In this document: piece after piece, positions 1 to 8,188 of the stretch | How positions within the stretch are numbered: position 1 is the first letter of the stretch | Layout of the letters: each line of letters opens with the position of its first letter | Assembly: GCA_945788625.1 (NCBI GenBank) | Contig: CALZMQ010000016.1 | Span: 1-64,000, forward strand | DNA from: an uncultured Woeseiaceae bacterium | Lineage (GTDB): Bacteria > Pseudomonadota > Gammaproteobacteria > Steroidobacterales > Woeseiaceae | Direction: 5' to 3' | Length of the DNA: 64,000 nucleotides | The notes under the pieces: generated by a model | The model's input: the letters and a program-made list of their open reading frames with translations, nothing else | The model's database searches: none | What the model was told of the DNA's origin: nothing | Translations under genes and position numbers: made by a program

Positions 1-50
1 AACAGCAACACGAACGAGACTGCGACAAGCGCAAACGTTATGCGTTTCAT
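1..50 (-). CDS. N-terminal fragment of an exported protein (runs off the window)
   Basis: An ATG at position 50 on the minus strand opens a frame to the window edge encoding MKRITFALVAVSFVLL. A basic start followed by a hydrophobic run is the beginning of a signal peptide or lipoprotein leader. A GGA-containing site lies just upstream of the ATG. It starts 39 bases after the argH stop on the same strand, so it may be the last gene of the arginine operon or a separate unit. The function cannot be judged from 16 residues. Confidence 0.5.
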   Translation of the reverse strand, partial: MKRITFALVAVSFVLL

Positions 51-89
51 TTCAATGTCCGGTGGCGGCGATCGTCCGATTATAGGGCA

Positions 90-1274
90 TCATTTTGCGT
101 AGCGCTTGGCGACCTGCCGGTAGGCGTCGCGAAACGGCATGCCCTCTTGCTGCACCAGCCTGTAAGCCTCCGCCGTTGCGAATATGCCTTCATCGAGTTC
201 GATGTTGTCGGGCAGGAACTCGAGGCCTTCGAGCAGGTACGCCATGATATCGACGCTATCGACGGCCAGGTCGATCGAGCGGAACAACGGCGCCTTGAGC
301 CGCTGCAGATCCCGGTGATATCCCGAGGGCAGTTTCGCCGTAATCATGAGCGACTCATTGAGGCATGCCTGCGAACTCGCCGACGACGCGCGCAGCAGCT
401 CGAGCACGTCCGGATTGCGCTTTTGCGGCATGATCGACGACCCGGTTGTAACTTCGTTTGCCAGCGAGACAAAGGCGAATTCCTGCGTATAGAAGAGCAG
501 CAGGTCGGTGGCCATGCGGCCGAGGTCCTGCATCAGGAGCGTGATCTCGAAGAGCAGGGCACTTTCGGCTTTGCCGCGTGACAGTTGCACCGCCGTTACC
601 GGCACCTGTGTCGACTCGAATTCGAGCTTTGCCCTCGTCATCTCGCGGTCGAGCGGCAGCCCGGGAGTGCCATAGCCGGCGGCACTGCCCAGCGGGTTCT
701 TGTCGATGCGCCGATGCACCGTTTTGAGGCCCGCGACCGCATCGGCGAAGCCTTCATCGAAGCCGCCGCACCACAATGCGACCGACGAGGGCATGGCGTG
801 TTGCATGTGCGTGTACCCGGGGATTTCGACGTCGCCCTGGCGCTGTGCCAGCGCGTCGGTCGACGTCCGCAAATTCTCGACGCGCGCGGCGAGATCCAGC
901 ACGGCGTCGCGCAAGTACAGGCGCAACGCCGTGAGCACCTGGTCGTTGCGCGACCGCCCGAGGTGCAGCCGGCCGCCCGCCGGCCCGATGTTCGAGGTCA
1001 GGCGGGATTCCAGCGCCGTGTGCACGTCTTCGTCTTCGAGCCCGATCGCCCACTCGCCGGCATCGAAGCTTTTCTCGAGCGCCCTCAGGCCGTCGCATAT
1101 TGCCGCGCAATCGTCGTCGCCGATCAGTCCGGTGGCGGCGAGCATTTCCGCGTGCGCAATCGAGCCGCGAACGTCGTAAGGCACCAGCCGCGCATCGAGC
1201 AGGTGGTCCTCACCGGCCGTATAGCGCAGCACGCGCTCATCGAGCGGCAGGCCCTTGTCCCACAGCCTGCTCAC
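90..1274 (-). CDS. argH: Argininosuccinate lyase
   Basis: Cleaves argininosuccinate to arginine and fumarate, the last step of arginine synthesis, in the cytoplasm. The fumarase-superfamily signature GSSIMPQKRNPD is at about residues 278-289. SRNDQ (about 108-112) and GYTHMQ (about 153-158) complete the expected active-site regions. The protein is 394 residues, short for the family (about 430-460). It stops ten residues after the conserved PFRDAY motif, so most of the small C-terminal domain is missing; no continuation is seen in another frame. The closest look is to the Bacteroidetes/Xanthomonas type (YHRDLQ). It is the last recognisable gene of the arg operon and its start overlaps the argB stop. 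Confidence 0.93.
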   Translation of the reverse strand: MSRLWDKGLPLDERVLRYTAGEDHLLDARLVPYDVRGSIAHAEMLAATGLIGDDDCAAICDGLRALEKSFDAGEWAIGLEDEDVHTALESRLTSNIGPAGGRLHLGRSRNDQVLTALRLYLRDAVLDLAARVENLRTSTDALAQRQGDVEIPGYTHMQHAMPSSVALWCGGFDEGFADAVAGLKTVHRRIDKNPLGSAAGYGTPGLPLDREMTRAKLEFESTQVPVTAVQLSRGKAESALLFEITLLMQDLGRMATDLLLFYTQEFAFVSLANEVTTGSSIMPQKRNPDVLELLRASSASSQACLNESLMITAKLPSGYHRDLQRLKAPLFRSIDLAVDSVDIMAYLLEGLEFLPDNIELDEGIFATAEAYRLVQQEGMPFRDAYRQVAKRYAK

Positions 1275-2200
1275 GAACCGTCCCCCTGTTCCTCCGGCGT
1301 CAGGCCGGCGATGTCATTGACAACGAGTGTGCCCGTGCCTTCGTTGGTAAAGACTTCGAGCAGGATGCTGTCGGGATACTTGTAGGAGATGACGTGCACG
1401 CGTTGCACGCCGTTCGCGAGTGCGGCTTCAATGGCGGCGGCTTTTGGCAACATGCCGTCGGCGAGGCTTCCTGAAGCCTCGAGTTTTTTCAGCGCCGCAC
1501 GGTCGATGTAGCTGATGAGCGAGCTCGGATCGTTGACGTCTTCGAGAATGCCTGCCGCGCCGGTCGCGAGGATGAGCTTTTCCGCGCCCAGTTCTGCCGC
1601 GATCGCCGCTGCAACCGTGTCTGCATTGATATTCAGCACGGTGCCCGATTCATCGCAGGATAGCGGGCTTACTACCGGCATCAGGCCGTTGTCGAGTTGC
1701 TTCCTGAGCACGTCGGCTTCGACGGCGTCAATGTCGCCGACGAAACCGTAGTCCAGGCTGTCCTGCCCTTCGCGTTCGACCGGCGGGCGCTTGTGCGCGC
1801 GAATAAGTCCCGCATCGAGTCCGCTGATGCCGACGGCCGGGATCTGCAGGTCGCGACATGCCGCCAGGATGTGCGTATTGATCTGTCCATTGAGGACCAT
1901 GGTTGCGACGTTGAGCGACGCGCCGTCGGTGACGCGCCTTCCTTCCACGAACGTGGTGTCCAGGCCGAGCGCTGATGCGAGTGCCGTCGATTGCGGGCCG
2001 CCGCCGTGGATCAGCACCACGCGGATGCCGACCTGGTGGAGGATGCCTACCTGTTCCATGAATCGGACGGTATGCGCCGCGTCGGCGAATATTTCGCCGC
2101 CGGCCTTGAGCACGAAGACCTTGCCTTTGTACAGGCGAATGTAGGGGGCGGCGTGCTTCAATGCCGACACGACGATCGCGCGATCTCTCTTGCTGGTCAT
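1271..2200 (-). CDS. argB: N-acetylglutamate kinase (amino-acid kinase family)
   Basis: Phosphorylates N-acylglutamate, the second step of arginine synthesis. It has the amino-acid-kinase fold motifs VLKAGGE (about 30-36) and HGGGPQ (about 65-70), and a long conserved core ending near NDIAGLTPEE. The frame is open further upstream, but that part antisenses nothing recognisable and overlaps the previous gene. The ATG at 2200 overlaps the carbamoyltransferase TGA as ATGA, so 309 residues is preferred. The sequence resembles the kinase half of the fused synthase/kinase of Xanthomonas, but there is no acetyltransferase domain at its C-terminus. This protein therefore cannot supply the first step. 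Confidence 0.9.
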   Translation of the reverse strand: MTSKRDRAIVVSALKHAAPYIRLYKGKVFVLKAGGEIFADAAHTVRFMEQVGILHQVGIRVVLIHGGGPQSTALASALGLDTTFVEGRRVTDGASLNVATMVLNGQINTHILAACRDLQIPAVGISGLDAGLIRAHKRPPVEREGQDSLDYGFVGDIDAVEADVLRKQLDNGLMPVVSPLSCDESGTVLNINADTVAAAIAAELGAEKLILATGAAGILEDVNDPSSLISYIDRAALKKLEASGSLADGMLPKAAAIEAALANGVQRVHVISYKYPDSILLEVFTNEGTGTLVVNDIAGLTPEEQGDGS

Positions 2201-3204
2201 GAGCTGCCCCCGAGCATCTGGTGGAGCACGGCCATCTGCGCCAGCATGCGATTTCGTGCTTCGGCAATCACCACGCTGCGAGGTCCGTCGAGTATGCCGT
2301 CGGCCACGACGACGCCGCGGCGGACGGGCAGGCAGTGCATGAAGCGGCAATCCTCCCGGGCGTTGTCGAACCAGGGCTCGTCGACGCACCAGTCGAGATG
2401 CTCCTCGCGCAGCTTCTGGTCGGCAAGCCTGTCGCCGTAATGGCGCGTCGAAGACCATGACTTGGCGTAAATCACGTGCGCGTCCTGCATGGCTTCCCTG
2501 CGGTCATCGGTCTCGACCACGGAGCCGCCGGATGCCTCGGCGGCAGCCGCGGCCTTTTGCATCAGGGGTTGCGGGAGTTCGAAACCCTCAGGGCGCAGCA
2601 CCGTGACGTCCATGCCGCGCTGCGCGGCCATGTGCAGCGATGCGGCCGGCACTGCGAGCGGCAGCGCCTTGGGGTGGTAGGCCCAGCTCAGCACGAACCT
2701 GCCGCCATTGGCGGGGATCCCGAGATCGTCGATCGTTTTCCAGTCGGCGAGACTCTGGCACGGGTGATTCATCGCGGATTCCATGTTTATGTACGGTGTG
2801 TCGATGAGGTCGATCAGCGCCGAAAATTCACTTTCCTCCAGGTCCGTCTCGATGTTCTTGCGCTCGGCGAACGCGCGGATGCCGATCGCGTCGCCATAGG
2901 ATGCGATGACGGGCACGGCCTCGCGAATATGCTCCGCCGCCGTGCCGTCCATGACGATGCCGGGACGGGTTTCCAGACCGTGGATCGACATGTCGGGTGA
3001 GATCACGAATGAGCCGCCACCCAGCCGCGTCATAGCGGCCTGGAACGAGGCCAGCGTGCGCAGTGAAGGGCTGAGGAACAGCAGCGACAGCACTTTGCCC
3101 TTGAGCGCCTCGGGCTCGGGTTTCGCATCGAGGCGGCCGGCGAGTTCAATGAGGGAACTGATTTCCTCGCTGGAAAAATCGGCCAGATCGTTAAATGCTT
3201 TCAT
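2197..3204 (-). CDS. argF': N-acyl-L-ornithine carbamoyltransferase (AOTCase/SOTCase type)
   Basis: Transfers carbamoyl to the side chain of an N-acylated ornithine, instead of to free ornithine as canonical ArgF does. It has the carbamoyl-phosphate loop SPSLRTLAS (about 45-53), HPCQ (about 147-150), the family-specific WAYHPK (about 175-180) and HCLP near residue 310. These match the Xanthomonas acetylornithine and Bacteroides succinylornithine enzymes rather than ArgF/OTC. The position that decides acetyl (Glu92) versus succinyl (Pro90) specificity aligns with Ala90 here (VMDGTAAEH), so the acyl group cannot be called. The start at 3204 has an AAGGAA site 8 bases upstream. 335 residues, normal for the family. 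Confidence 0.88.
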   Translation of the reverse strand: MKAFNDLADFSSEEISSLIELAGRLDAKPEPEALKGKVLSLLFLSPSLRTLASFQAAMTRLGGGSFVISPDMSIHGLETRPGIVMDGTAAEHIREAVPVIASYGDAIGIRAFAERKNIETDLEESEFSALIDLIDTPYINMESAMNHPCQSLADWKTIDDLGIPANGGRFVLSWAYHPKALPLAVPAASLHMAAQRGMDVTVLRPEGFELPQPLMQKAAAAAEASGGSVVETDDRREAMQDAHVIYAKSWSSTRHYGDRLADQKLREEHLDWCVDEPWFDNAREDCRFMHCLPVRRGVVVADGILDGPRSVVIAEARNRMLAQMAVLHQMLGGSS

Positions 3205-3221
3205 CAACGGGTTCCTTTTCT

Positions 3222-4412
3222 TCAGTCCGTCAGGGGCGCCAGCGCTTCCAGCGCATGCGCAAGATGTTCGACGTGCCCGGGTTCGAGTACGAGCGGCGCG
3301 AGAATTCGCAAAACTTTCGGGTCGCTGCTGGTCCCGGTCAGGATGTCGTGTTCCAGCAGCGCATCGCGAACTTCGCTCGCGGGACGGTCGCACACCAGGC
3401 CGAGCAGCAGGCCCATTCCCTGGATTTTGCGCACCGGTCCGATGGCGCACTGCTCGCGTATCTGCGCCTCGCGTCGGCGCACGTTCATAAGCAGGTCTTC
3501 GTTTTCGATCGCTTCGATCGTCGCCGTGATGGCAGCCGCAGCGATCGGTCCTCCGCCGAAGGTCGTACCGAGATCGCCGGGCCCGAAACGCGAGGCGATG
3601 TCATTCGCGCACAGCACGGCGCCGCAGGGAATGCCGCCGCCGAGTCCTTTTGCGCTCGTGATGATGTCCGGCTCGATGCCGTTCGCCTGTACGGCAAAGA
3701 AATGCCCGCAACGGCCGATGCCCGACTGCACTTCGTCGGCAATGAGCTTGACGCCGTGTTTACGGGTTTCATTGCGGAGCGTTTCCAGGAATTCCGACGA
3801 CAGGTCGTACGCGCCGGCGACACCCTGCACGGGTTCGAATATGACCGCGGCAACGTTGTCGTCGATCATTGCCCTGGCGGCGTCGACATCGTCGCGTGGT
3901 ATGAAGTCGGCATCGAAGGGTTTCGATGGGAAGCCGTACCACCGGTCCGAGTTCCAGGTAACCGTGGCGGCAGCGGCGGTGCGGCCGTGAAACCCCTGTG
4001 TGATGGCGAGAACCCGGTTCCTGCCGGTCGCCACGCAGGCCATGCGCAGCGCGTTCTCGTTCGCTTCCGCGCCGGAGTTGACGAAGAAGACACGTTCGAC
4101 GCCCTGCGGCGCAACCTGGATGAGTTTCTCCGCCGCGCCCGCCCTGACGTCCAGCGCCACCGCGTTGCTCTGGAACAGGAGCTTGCTGCTCTGTTCGTGA
4201 ATCGCCTGCACGAGATGCGGGTGGCCATAGCCCAGCGCCGCAACGGCGTGGCCGCCGTACATGTCGAGTATGCGCCGCCCGTCCTGCGTGAATATGTCGC
4301 AGCCGCTGGCGCGCTCGGGTACGAAGGGCAATTGCCCATAGACCGGAATCGTGACGTTGGCCTCACGGACGCGTGGGTCGGTCATGATCGATTGCTTGCC
4401 CGTGGTCGGCAT
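3222..4412 (-). CDS. argD: Acetylornithine aminotransferase (class III, PLP)
   Basis: Converts N-acylglutamate semialdehyde to N-acylornithine using glutamate and PLP. It shows the class III aminotransferase core: NSGAEANENALRMA, FEPVQGV, IADEVQSGIGR, and the PLP-lysine region SAKGLGGGIPCGA. The start at 4412 is chosen because its ATG overlaps the argC stop (TGATG) and is preceded by GGGGTGG. A second ATG at 4385 is possible and would remove nine residues. About 396 residues. It lies 17 bases before the carbamoyltransferase gene, and this order fits the pathway step. Some family members also serve in lysine synthesis; the neighbours argue for arginine. Confidence 0.9.
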   Translation of the reverse strand: MPTTGKQSIMTDPRVREANVTIPVYGQLPFVPERASGCDIFTQDGRRILDMYGGHAVAALGYGHPHLVQAIHEQSSKLLFQSNAVALDVRAGAAEKLIQVAPQGVERVFFVNSGAEANENALRMACVATGRNRVLAITQGFHGRTAAAATVTWNSDRWYGFPSKPFDADFIPRDDVDAARAMIDDNVAAVIFEPVQGVAGAYDLSSEFLETLRNETRKHGVKLIADEVQSGIGRCGHFFAVQANGIEPDIITSAKGLGGGIPCGAVLCANDIASRFGPGDLGTTFGGGPIAAAAITATIEAIENEDLLMNVRRREAQIREQCAIGPVRKIQGMGLLLGLVCDRPASEVRDALLEHDILTGTSSDPKVLRILAPLVLEPGHVEHLAHALEALAPLTD

Positions 4413-5479
4413 CACGTCCACCCCGGTGCGGGCATGACCAGGCCGGTCGATTCCGGAAGATCCCACAAACGGTTCATCCACTGAATCGCGCCGCCGGCTG
4501 CACCCTTGACGAGATTGTCGATGGCGCACATTACGACGACCGACTCGCCATTGGTGGTGGCATTGATGTGACACATATTGCTTGCAACTACGTTCTTGAG
4601 CCTCGGAGTCGTCGATACGATCTCGACGAACGGGGAATTCCTGTAGGCGCGCCGATAGACGTCACTCAGTTGCGACTCCGTTACCGACGACTGCGCTTTT
4701 GCCTGCACAGTTACGTGTATACCTCGCGCGAACGGTCCCGAGTGCGGCACGAAATGCACGCGCGCTTCGCGCCCGCTCGCTGCCAGCGACAGCGCAGCGA
4801 CTTCGGGAGCATGTCGGTGGGCAAGGGGCTTGTAGGCATACAGGTTGCTGTTGCGCTCAGGATGGTGCGTGCCTGCCTGAGGACTTTTGCCGGACCCCGT
4901 GCTGCCTGTTATTCCCGTGACGAAAACGTCCGCATCCGTCAGCCCGGATCGCATCAGCGGCACCGTGGCGAGCAGGGTCGCGGTGGCGAAACACCCTGGA
5001 TGACCGATGTGTGGCGTGTCCACGCCGTTGCGGTGCTCGGGAACCGCGCAGGTGAACTGGTCAAGGAGCTGCGGCGCACCGTGCGCCGTTTTGTAAACCG
5101 ACTCATAGTCGCCCTGGTTCGCGTAGCGAAAATCCGCGGACGAGTCGACGACATGCGCCTCGATTCCTCTCTTGCCGGCATCCGCGAGTGCGCTCGCGAT
5201 GACGGCGGCCGAGGCGCCGTGCGGCGCCGCCGAGAACAGTGCCAGCTTGCTGCTGTCTGCGATACTCGCGGGCCAGTCGTCGTGCGCGACGAAGTCCAGT
5301 CCCGCCAGCGCCTGTGACAGGTGCCCGAAGGTGTCGCCGACCGGCGTAGCAGCGCGGCTGTCCGAGACGGCCGCTGCGATCTCAAAATCCGGGTGTGTGG
5401 CAAGCAGCCGCAGCAGCTCGCCGCCAACGTAACCGCTCGCGCCGAGGACGACCGCGGCGATCCTGTTGTCCGTGCTCAT
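4412..5479 (-). CDS. argC: N-acetyl-gamma-glutamyl-phosphate reductase
   Basis: NADPH-dependent reduction of N-acylglutamyl phosphate to the semialdehyde. The Rossmann start VVLGASGYVGGELLRLL (about 10-26) and the catalytic cysteine motif HPGCFATA (Cys about 163) are clear, as are the family motifs TGITGSTGSG and HVPHSGPFARG-like segments in the dimerisation domain. 355 residues, close to type I ArgC length. The ATG overlaps the stop of the upstream P-loop gene as ATGA, and its stop overlaps the argD start, so the three are probably translationally coupled. Confidence 0.94.
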   Translation of the reverse strand: MSTDNRIAAVVLGASGYVGGELLRLLATHPDFEIAAAVSDSRAATPVGDTFGHLSQALAGLDFVAHDDWPASIADSSKLALFSAAPHGASAAVIASALADAGKRGIEAHVVDSSADFRYANQGDYESVYKTAHGAPQLLDQFTCAVPEHRNGVDTPHIGHPGCFATATLLATVPLMRSGLTDADVFVTGITGSTGSGKSPQAGTHHPERNSNLYAYKPLAHRHAPEVAALSLAASGREARVHFVPHSGPFARGIHVTVQAKAQSSVTESQLSDVYRRAYRNSPFVEIVSTTPRLKNVVASNMCHINATTNGESVVVMCAIDNLVKGAAGGAIQWMNRLWDLPESTGLVMPAPGWT

Positions 5480-6531
5480 ACGCCTTCCTTTCGTAACAGG
5501 CCGGCGACCATATCACCGAGAGCGACGCCGTTGGAGAGAGCGTTGATTGCGGGCAGCGAAACCTTCTCGTCGATTTGCTGAATACCGACATCGTTATCGG
5601 TTGCCGGCCCGGTCACGACCGCGGGTTCGATATCGAACTCGCCGCGCAGGATTTTTGCGCCGCCCCACGCTGATACGGGATCGTTCGCGCACAGGACGAC
5701 CGCGGTCAGTGCCTCGCGAATGGCCGTGTCTGCCAGTATTGCCGCCACGCCGTAAGCACCGAGCAGCCCGTCTCCGAGTTCCAGCACGATGACGTCGGGG
5801 CTGTTTTTCGCGAGGCCGGTCAGCAGTGCGCGCGTGAGCGCCGGGCCGTTGTCCGCCGTGGTCGTAACGATGCCGAAGTCCGAGAAGATCATCGTTTCCG
5901 ATGCCCCGGCATCCTCCATCGCGAGCACGTCGCGTCGCAGTGACACGCCGGTCGCCTTGCAGGCGGAGACCCGGAAACCGAGATGGCGAAGCCGACCGAC
6001 TATCGCGCATGCGGCAGCCGTCTTGCCCGAGTCCATGCAGGTACCCGCCAGCGCTATGACCGGCACGCCGTTCGGTTCGAGCGTCCTGTCGTCGCTGAAC
6101 GGCTCGGCGCCGGCCCGCGCGGGGACGCCGATGCGCTCGCCGAGGTAGGGAAAACTCAACACCGTGCCCAGCACCTCGCAGTCGAAGGGCGGTCCGACGT
6201 CGGGATTCGCCGAGTCGCACACACCCAGCACGCCACCGATGTTGAGGATCTGTATCGTGTCGCCGCGCGCGAGTTTGGTCGGCAGGTGTCCTGAGTAACC
6301 GCGCAGTGCTTTCCGATGCCCGAGTGCGCCGACGACCACGTCGCCCTGGTTGACGGTTGCCATGCGCCCTGAGGTCAGTTCAAGCTGGTTGTAGCGGGAC
6401 TTGTTGTTGAGAACGCGGACGGCAACCAGCACGCCTTCTTCGCAGGGGATGTCCGCCGACAGCCGCAACTCCGAAGCGAGATCGTTGTGTTGCGCAACGG
6501 ATGCAATCTTGTCGACAACGGCACTTTTCAT
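5476..6531 (-). CDS. P-loop protein of unknown function inside the arginine operon (DUF1611/DgcN-like layout)
   Basis: A 351-residue protein with an N-terminal domain of about 150 residues that I do not recognise, followed by a P-loop domain. Walker A is GTCMDSGKT (about 163-171). It is followed by CKATG (about 192-196), an ETMIFSDFG segment, the acidic ELGDG (about 251-255) and VVLCANDP. This order (GTxxxxGK, ATG, DF, EGxG-like, LCxxP) parallels DUF1611 proteins such as the D-glutamate N-acetyltransferase DgcN, and more loosely the dethiobiotin-synthetase fold. It is locked between argG and argC by ATGA overlaps on both sides. No N-acetylglutamate synthase is present in the cluster, so a role in making N-acylglutamate is an attractive but unproven idea. 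An ATP-dependent regulatory role is the alternative. Confidence 0.75.
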   Translation of the reverse strand: MKSAVVDKIASVAQHNDLASELRLSADIPCEEGVLVAVRVLNNKSRYNQLELTSGRMATVNQGDVVVGALGHRKALRGYSGHLPTKLARGDTIQILNIGGVLGVCDSANPDVGPPFDCEVLGTVLSFPYLGERIGVPARAGAEPFSDDRTLEPNGVPVIALAGTCMDSGKTAAACAIVGRLRHLGFRVSACKATGVSLRRDVLAMEDAGASETMIFSDFGIVTTTADNGPALTRALLTGLAKNSPDVIVLELGDGLLGAYGVAAILADTAIREALTAVVLCANDPVSAWGGAKILRGEFDIEPAVVTGPATDNDVGIQQIDEKVSLPAINALSNGVALGDMVAGLLRKEGV

Positions 6532-7585
6532 GATTGCGTTCCTGCGGGATCGGGCTGCCCCGCCCGCGTTTGCAGGGAACCCGTCAACGACAGGATACGG
6601 GCGTAACCGAGGGCATCGCTTGCCGTCCACTCGCCGGCAGCTTCCCCGTAAACGCCTTTGGTCGCCGCCAGCAGCGAATACGGGGATTCGACACCCTCGA
6701 TAAACAGGTGGCCGGGCCGCAGCGCGAAATGGACCGCAGGGTAATCGCGGCAGGGGCTTCGAACGCGACCCGGCCCTTGGTTCCGAGCACGGTGTCACCG
6801 AGGTGTATTCCCCGCCCGACTCCATAGCCGCCGGCAAGCGCTTCGAGCTTCTCGATGAGCGCCACGGGAGACAGGGATTCGCCGTCCAGCGCGACGGGAA
6901 TGCCCTGCTCGAACTGCAATTGGTGGTGTGACGTTTCCAGCGGTTCGCTGAACGCGCTGGCCGACAGCACCCAGGCCGATTCCGGGATCGCGTTTTCGGA
7001 GGTAAGCGTTTCCCGGCCGCCGATACTGATTCCCCAGAGGCCGCGATTGATCGAATAGTCCGAGCCCTGCGCCGGCAATGGCATGCCGTGTTTCTCCAGG
7101 TATGCAAGCTGCTCCTCACGCACCCAGCTGTTGTCACGGACCGGGGCGAGCACTTCGAGCCCGGGATTGAGCGTTCGCAACGCCACCTCGAACCGCACCT
7201 GGTCGTTTCCGGCAGCGGTGCAGCCGTGGGCTACCGTCGTTGCGCCGCGATCCGCCGCCAGTTGCGCGAGCCGTTCGGCCTGCAAGCCACGCTCGGCACC
7301 GACGCACAGCGGATACGCCTGGCCGCGCAGCACGTTGCCGGCAATCAGGTAGCGAATGACGGTGTCGAAGAAATCCTGTTTGCTGTCGATGAGTATGTGT
7401 TCGATCGCACCGAGCGCGTGGGCGCGTTTCTCGAGCGCGGCCGCGGCCTGCGCATCAATACCGCCCGTGTCCACACAGGCCGTGATGACCTCGCGCCCGT
7501 AATGCTCCTTGAGCCAGGGAACGCAAAAGGACGTATCGAGGCCGCCCGAAAAGGCGAGAATGATGGGGGATTGGTCCTTGCTCAC
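6528..7585 (-). pseudogene. argG: Argininosuccinate synthase, broken by an out-of-frame internal deletion
   Basis: Joins citrulline and aspartate in an ATP-dependent step. From the GTG at 7585 the frame is a normal ArgG: ILAFSGGLDTS P-loop, DTGGID, GNDQVRFE, GRGIHLGDTVLG, FEAPAAITL (to about residue 283). At about 6731-6742 the reading frame is lost and the original frame continues as unrelated arginine-rich sequence to a stop at 6584. A second frame, starting near 6734, encodes the ArgG C-terminus (LFIEGVESPYSLL, GVYGEAAGEW). It ends with a TGA at 6528-6530 that overlaps the ATG of the next gene as ATGA. The two parts total about 351 residues against about 400, so roughly 45-60 residues are missing. 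This is either a true mutation or an assembly error. Confidence 0.85.
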
Positions 7586-7603
7586 TGATTTCTCCGCTTG
7601 TAT

Positions 7604-8056
7604 TCAGATGCGAGCTGCGCGCTCGATTCTCGTTATGAGGTTCTTTTGCGCCAGCGCCGATTCGGTCGCGACAAACACGGTATCGTCGCCGCCGATATTG
7701 CCGATCATCTCCGGCCAGTTGCAGCGATCGAGTGCCAGTGCAACGCGTTGCGCTGCGCCGATCGCCGTTCGAATCACCAGCAGGTTCGGACCTGCCGGAC
7801 TCATCGTGCGTAGAAACTCCGCGATTCCTGCCATCTGCGCGTCCCCGTGCGCGTCGCTGGCGGCCAACTCGTAGCCATTATTCGTCTTGATTGCCCCGAG
7901 TTCGCGCAGGTCGCGGCTCACGCTGGACTGGGTTGCGACGAAACCCTGTTGCCGCAAAGCGTCTACGAGGAAGCGCTGTGTATCGGCCGGCCCTTTCTGC
8001 AACAGGCGGCGGATGGCCGCACGGCGTTGCAGTTGATCTTCGGTCGAATTCGGCAT
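7604..8056 (-). CDS. argR: Arginine repressor
   Basis: Arginine-responsive hexameric DNA-binding regulator. The N-terminal winged helix contains SSVSRDLRELGAIK (about 44-57). The C-terminal oligomerisation and arginine-binding domain has the GAAQRVALALD stretch and GNIGGDDTVFVA (GTIAGDDT in most homologues). 150 residues, the usual length. It is the first gene of the arg operon, 18 bases before argG, and sits directly downstream of ARG-box-like sites. Autoregulation and control of the whole biosynthetic operon are therefore likely. Neighbouring it to the cluster is typical of lineages outside the Enterobacterales. Confidence 0.93.
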   Translation of the reverse strand: MPNSTEDQLQRRAAIRRLLQKGPADTQRFLVDALRQQGFVATQSSVSRDLRELGAIKTNNGYELAASDAHGDAQMAGIAEFLRTMSPAGPNLLVIRTAIGAAQRVALALDRCNWPEMIGNIGGDDTVFVATESALAQKNLITRIERAARI

Positions 8057-8070
8057 GCGGGTACTGCTGG

Positions 8071-8118
8071 TTGCATAAATATGCGCATAGTAATAATCAT
8101 ATGCGCATAAATGTCAAG
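8071..8118. promoter_or_regulatory. Paired ARG-box-like operator upstream of argR
   Basis: Two AT-rich near-palindromes face each other: TTGCATAAATATGCGCAT at 8071-8088, and ATGCGCATAAATGTCAAG at 8101-8118 in inverted orientation. Both share ATGCGCAT and resemble 18-bp ArgR boxes. They are 15 bases upstream of the argR ATG and about 70 bases upstream of the divergent esterase gene. The 12-bp gap between boxes is larger than the 3 bp usual in E. coli. Assignment to ArgR is an inference from shape and position. Confidence 0.55.
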
Positions 8119-8188
8119 CCCCGGCGTCGCATAATTGAAGCGGAGAGTGCGTTACACTGCGCGGCTTCAAAGATCAGGGAGTATTGCA

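Noticed and set aside
1271..2458. N-terminal extension of argB to position 2458
   Set aside because: Upstream part is out-of-frame sequence of the carbamoyltransferase gene; the ATG at 2200 has the ATGA overlap.
3195..4484. 429-residue plus-strand frame opposite argD
   Set aside because: Shadow of the aminotransferase; no motif.
5476..7137. 553-residue version of the P-loop protein
   Set aside because: The first about 200 residues lie over argG in another frame and are low-complexity arginine-rich; the ATG at 6531 is coupled to the end of argG.
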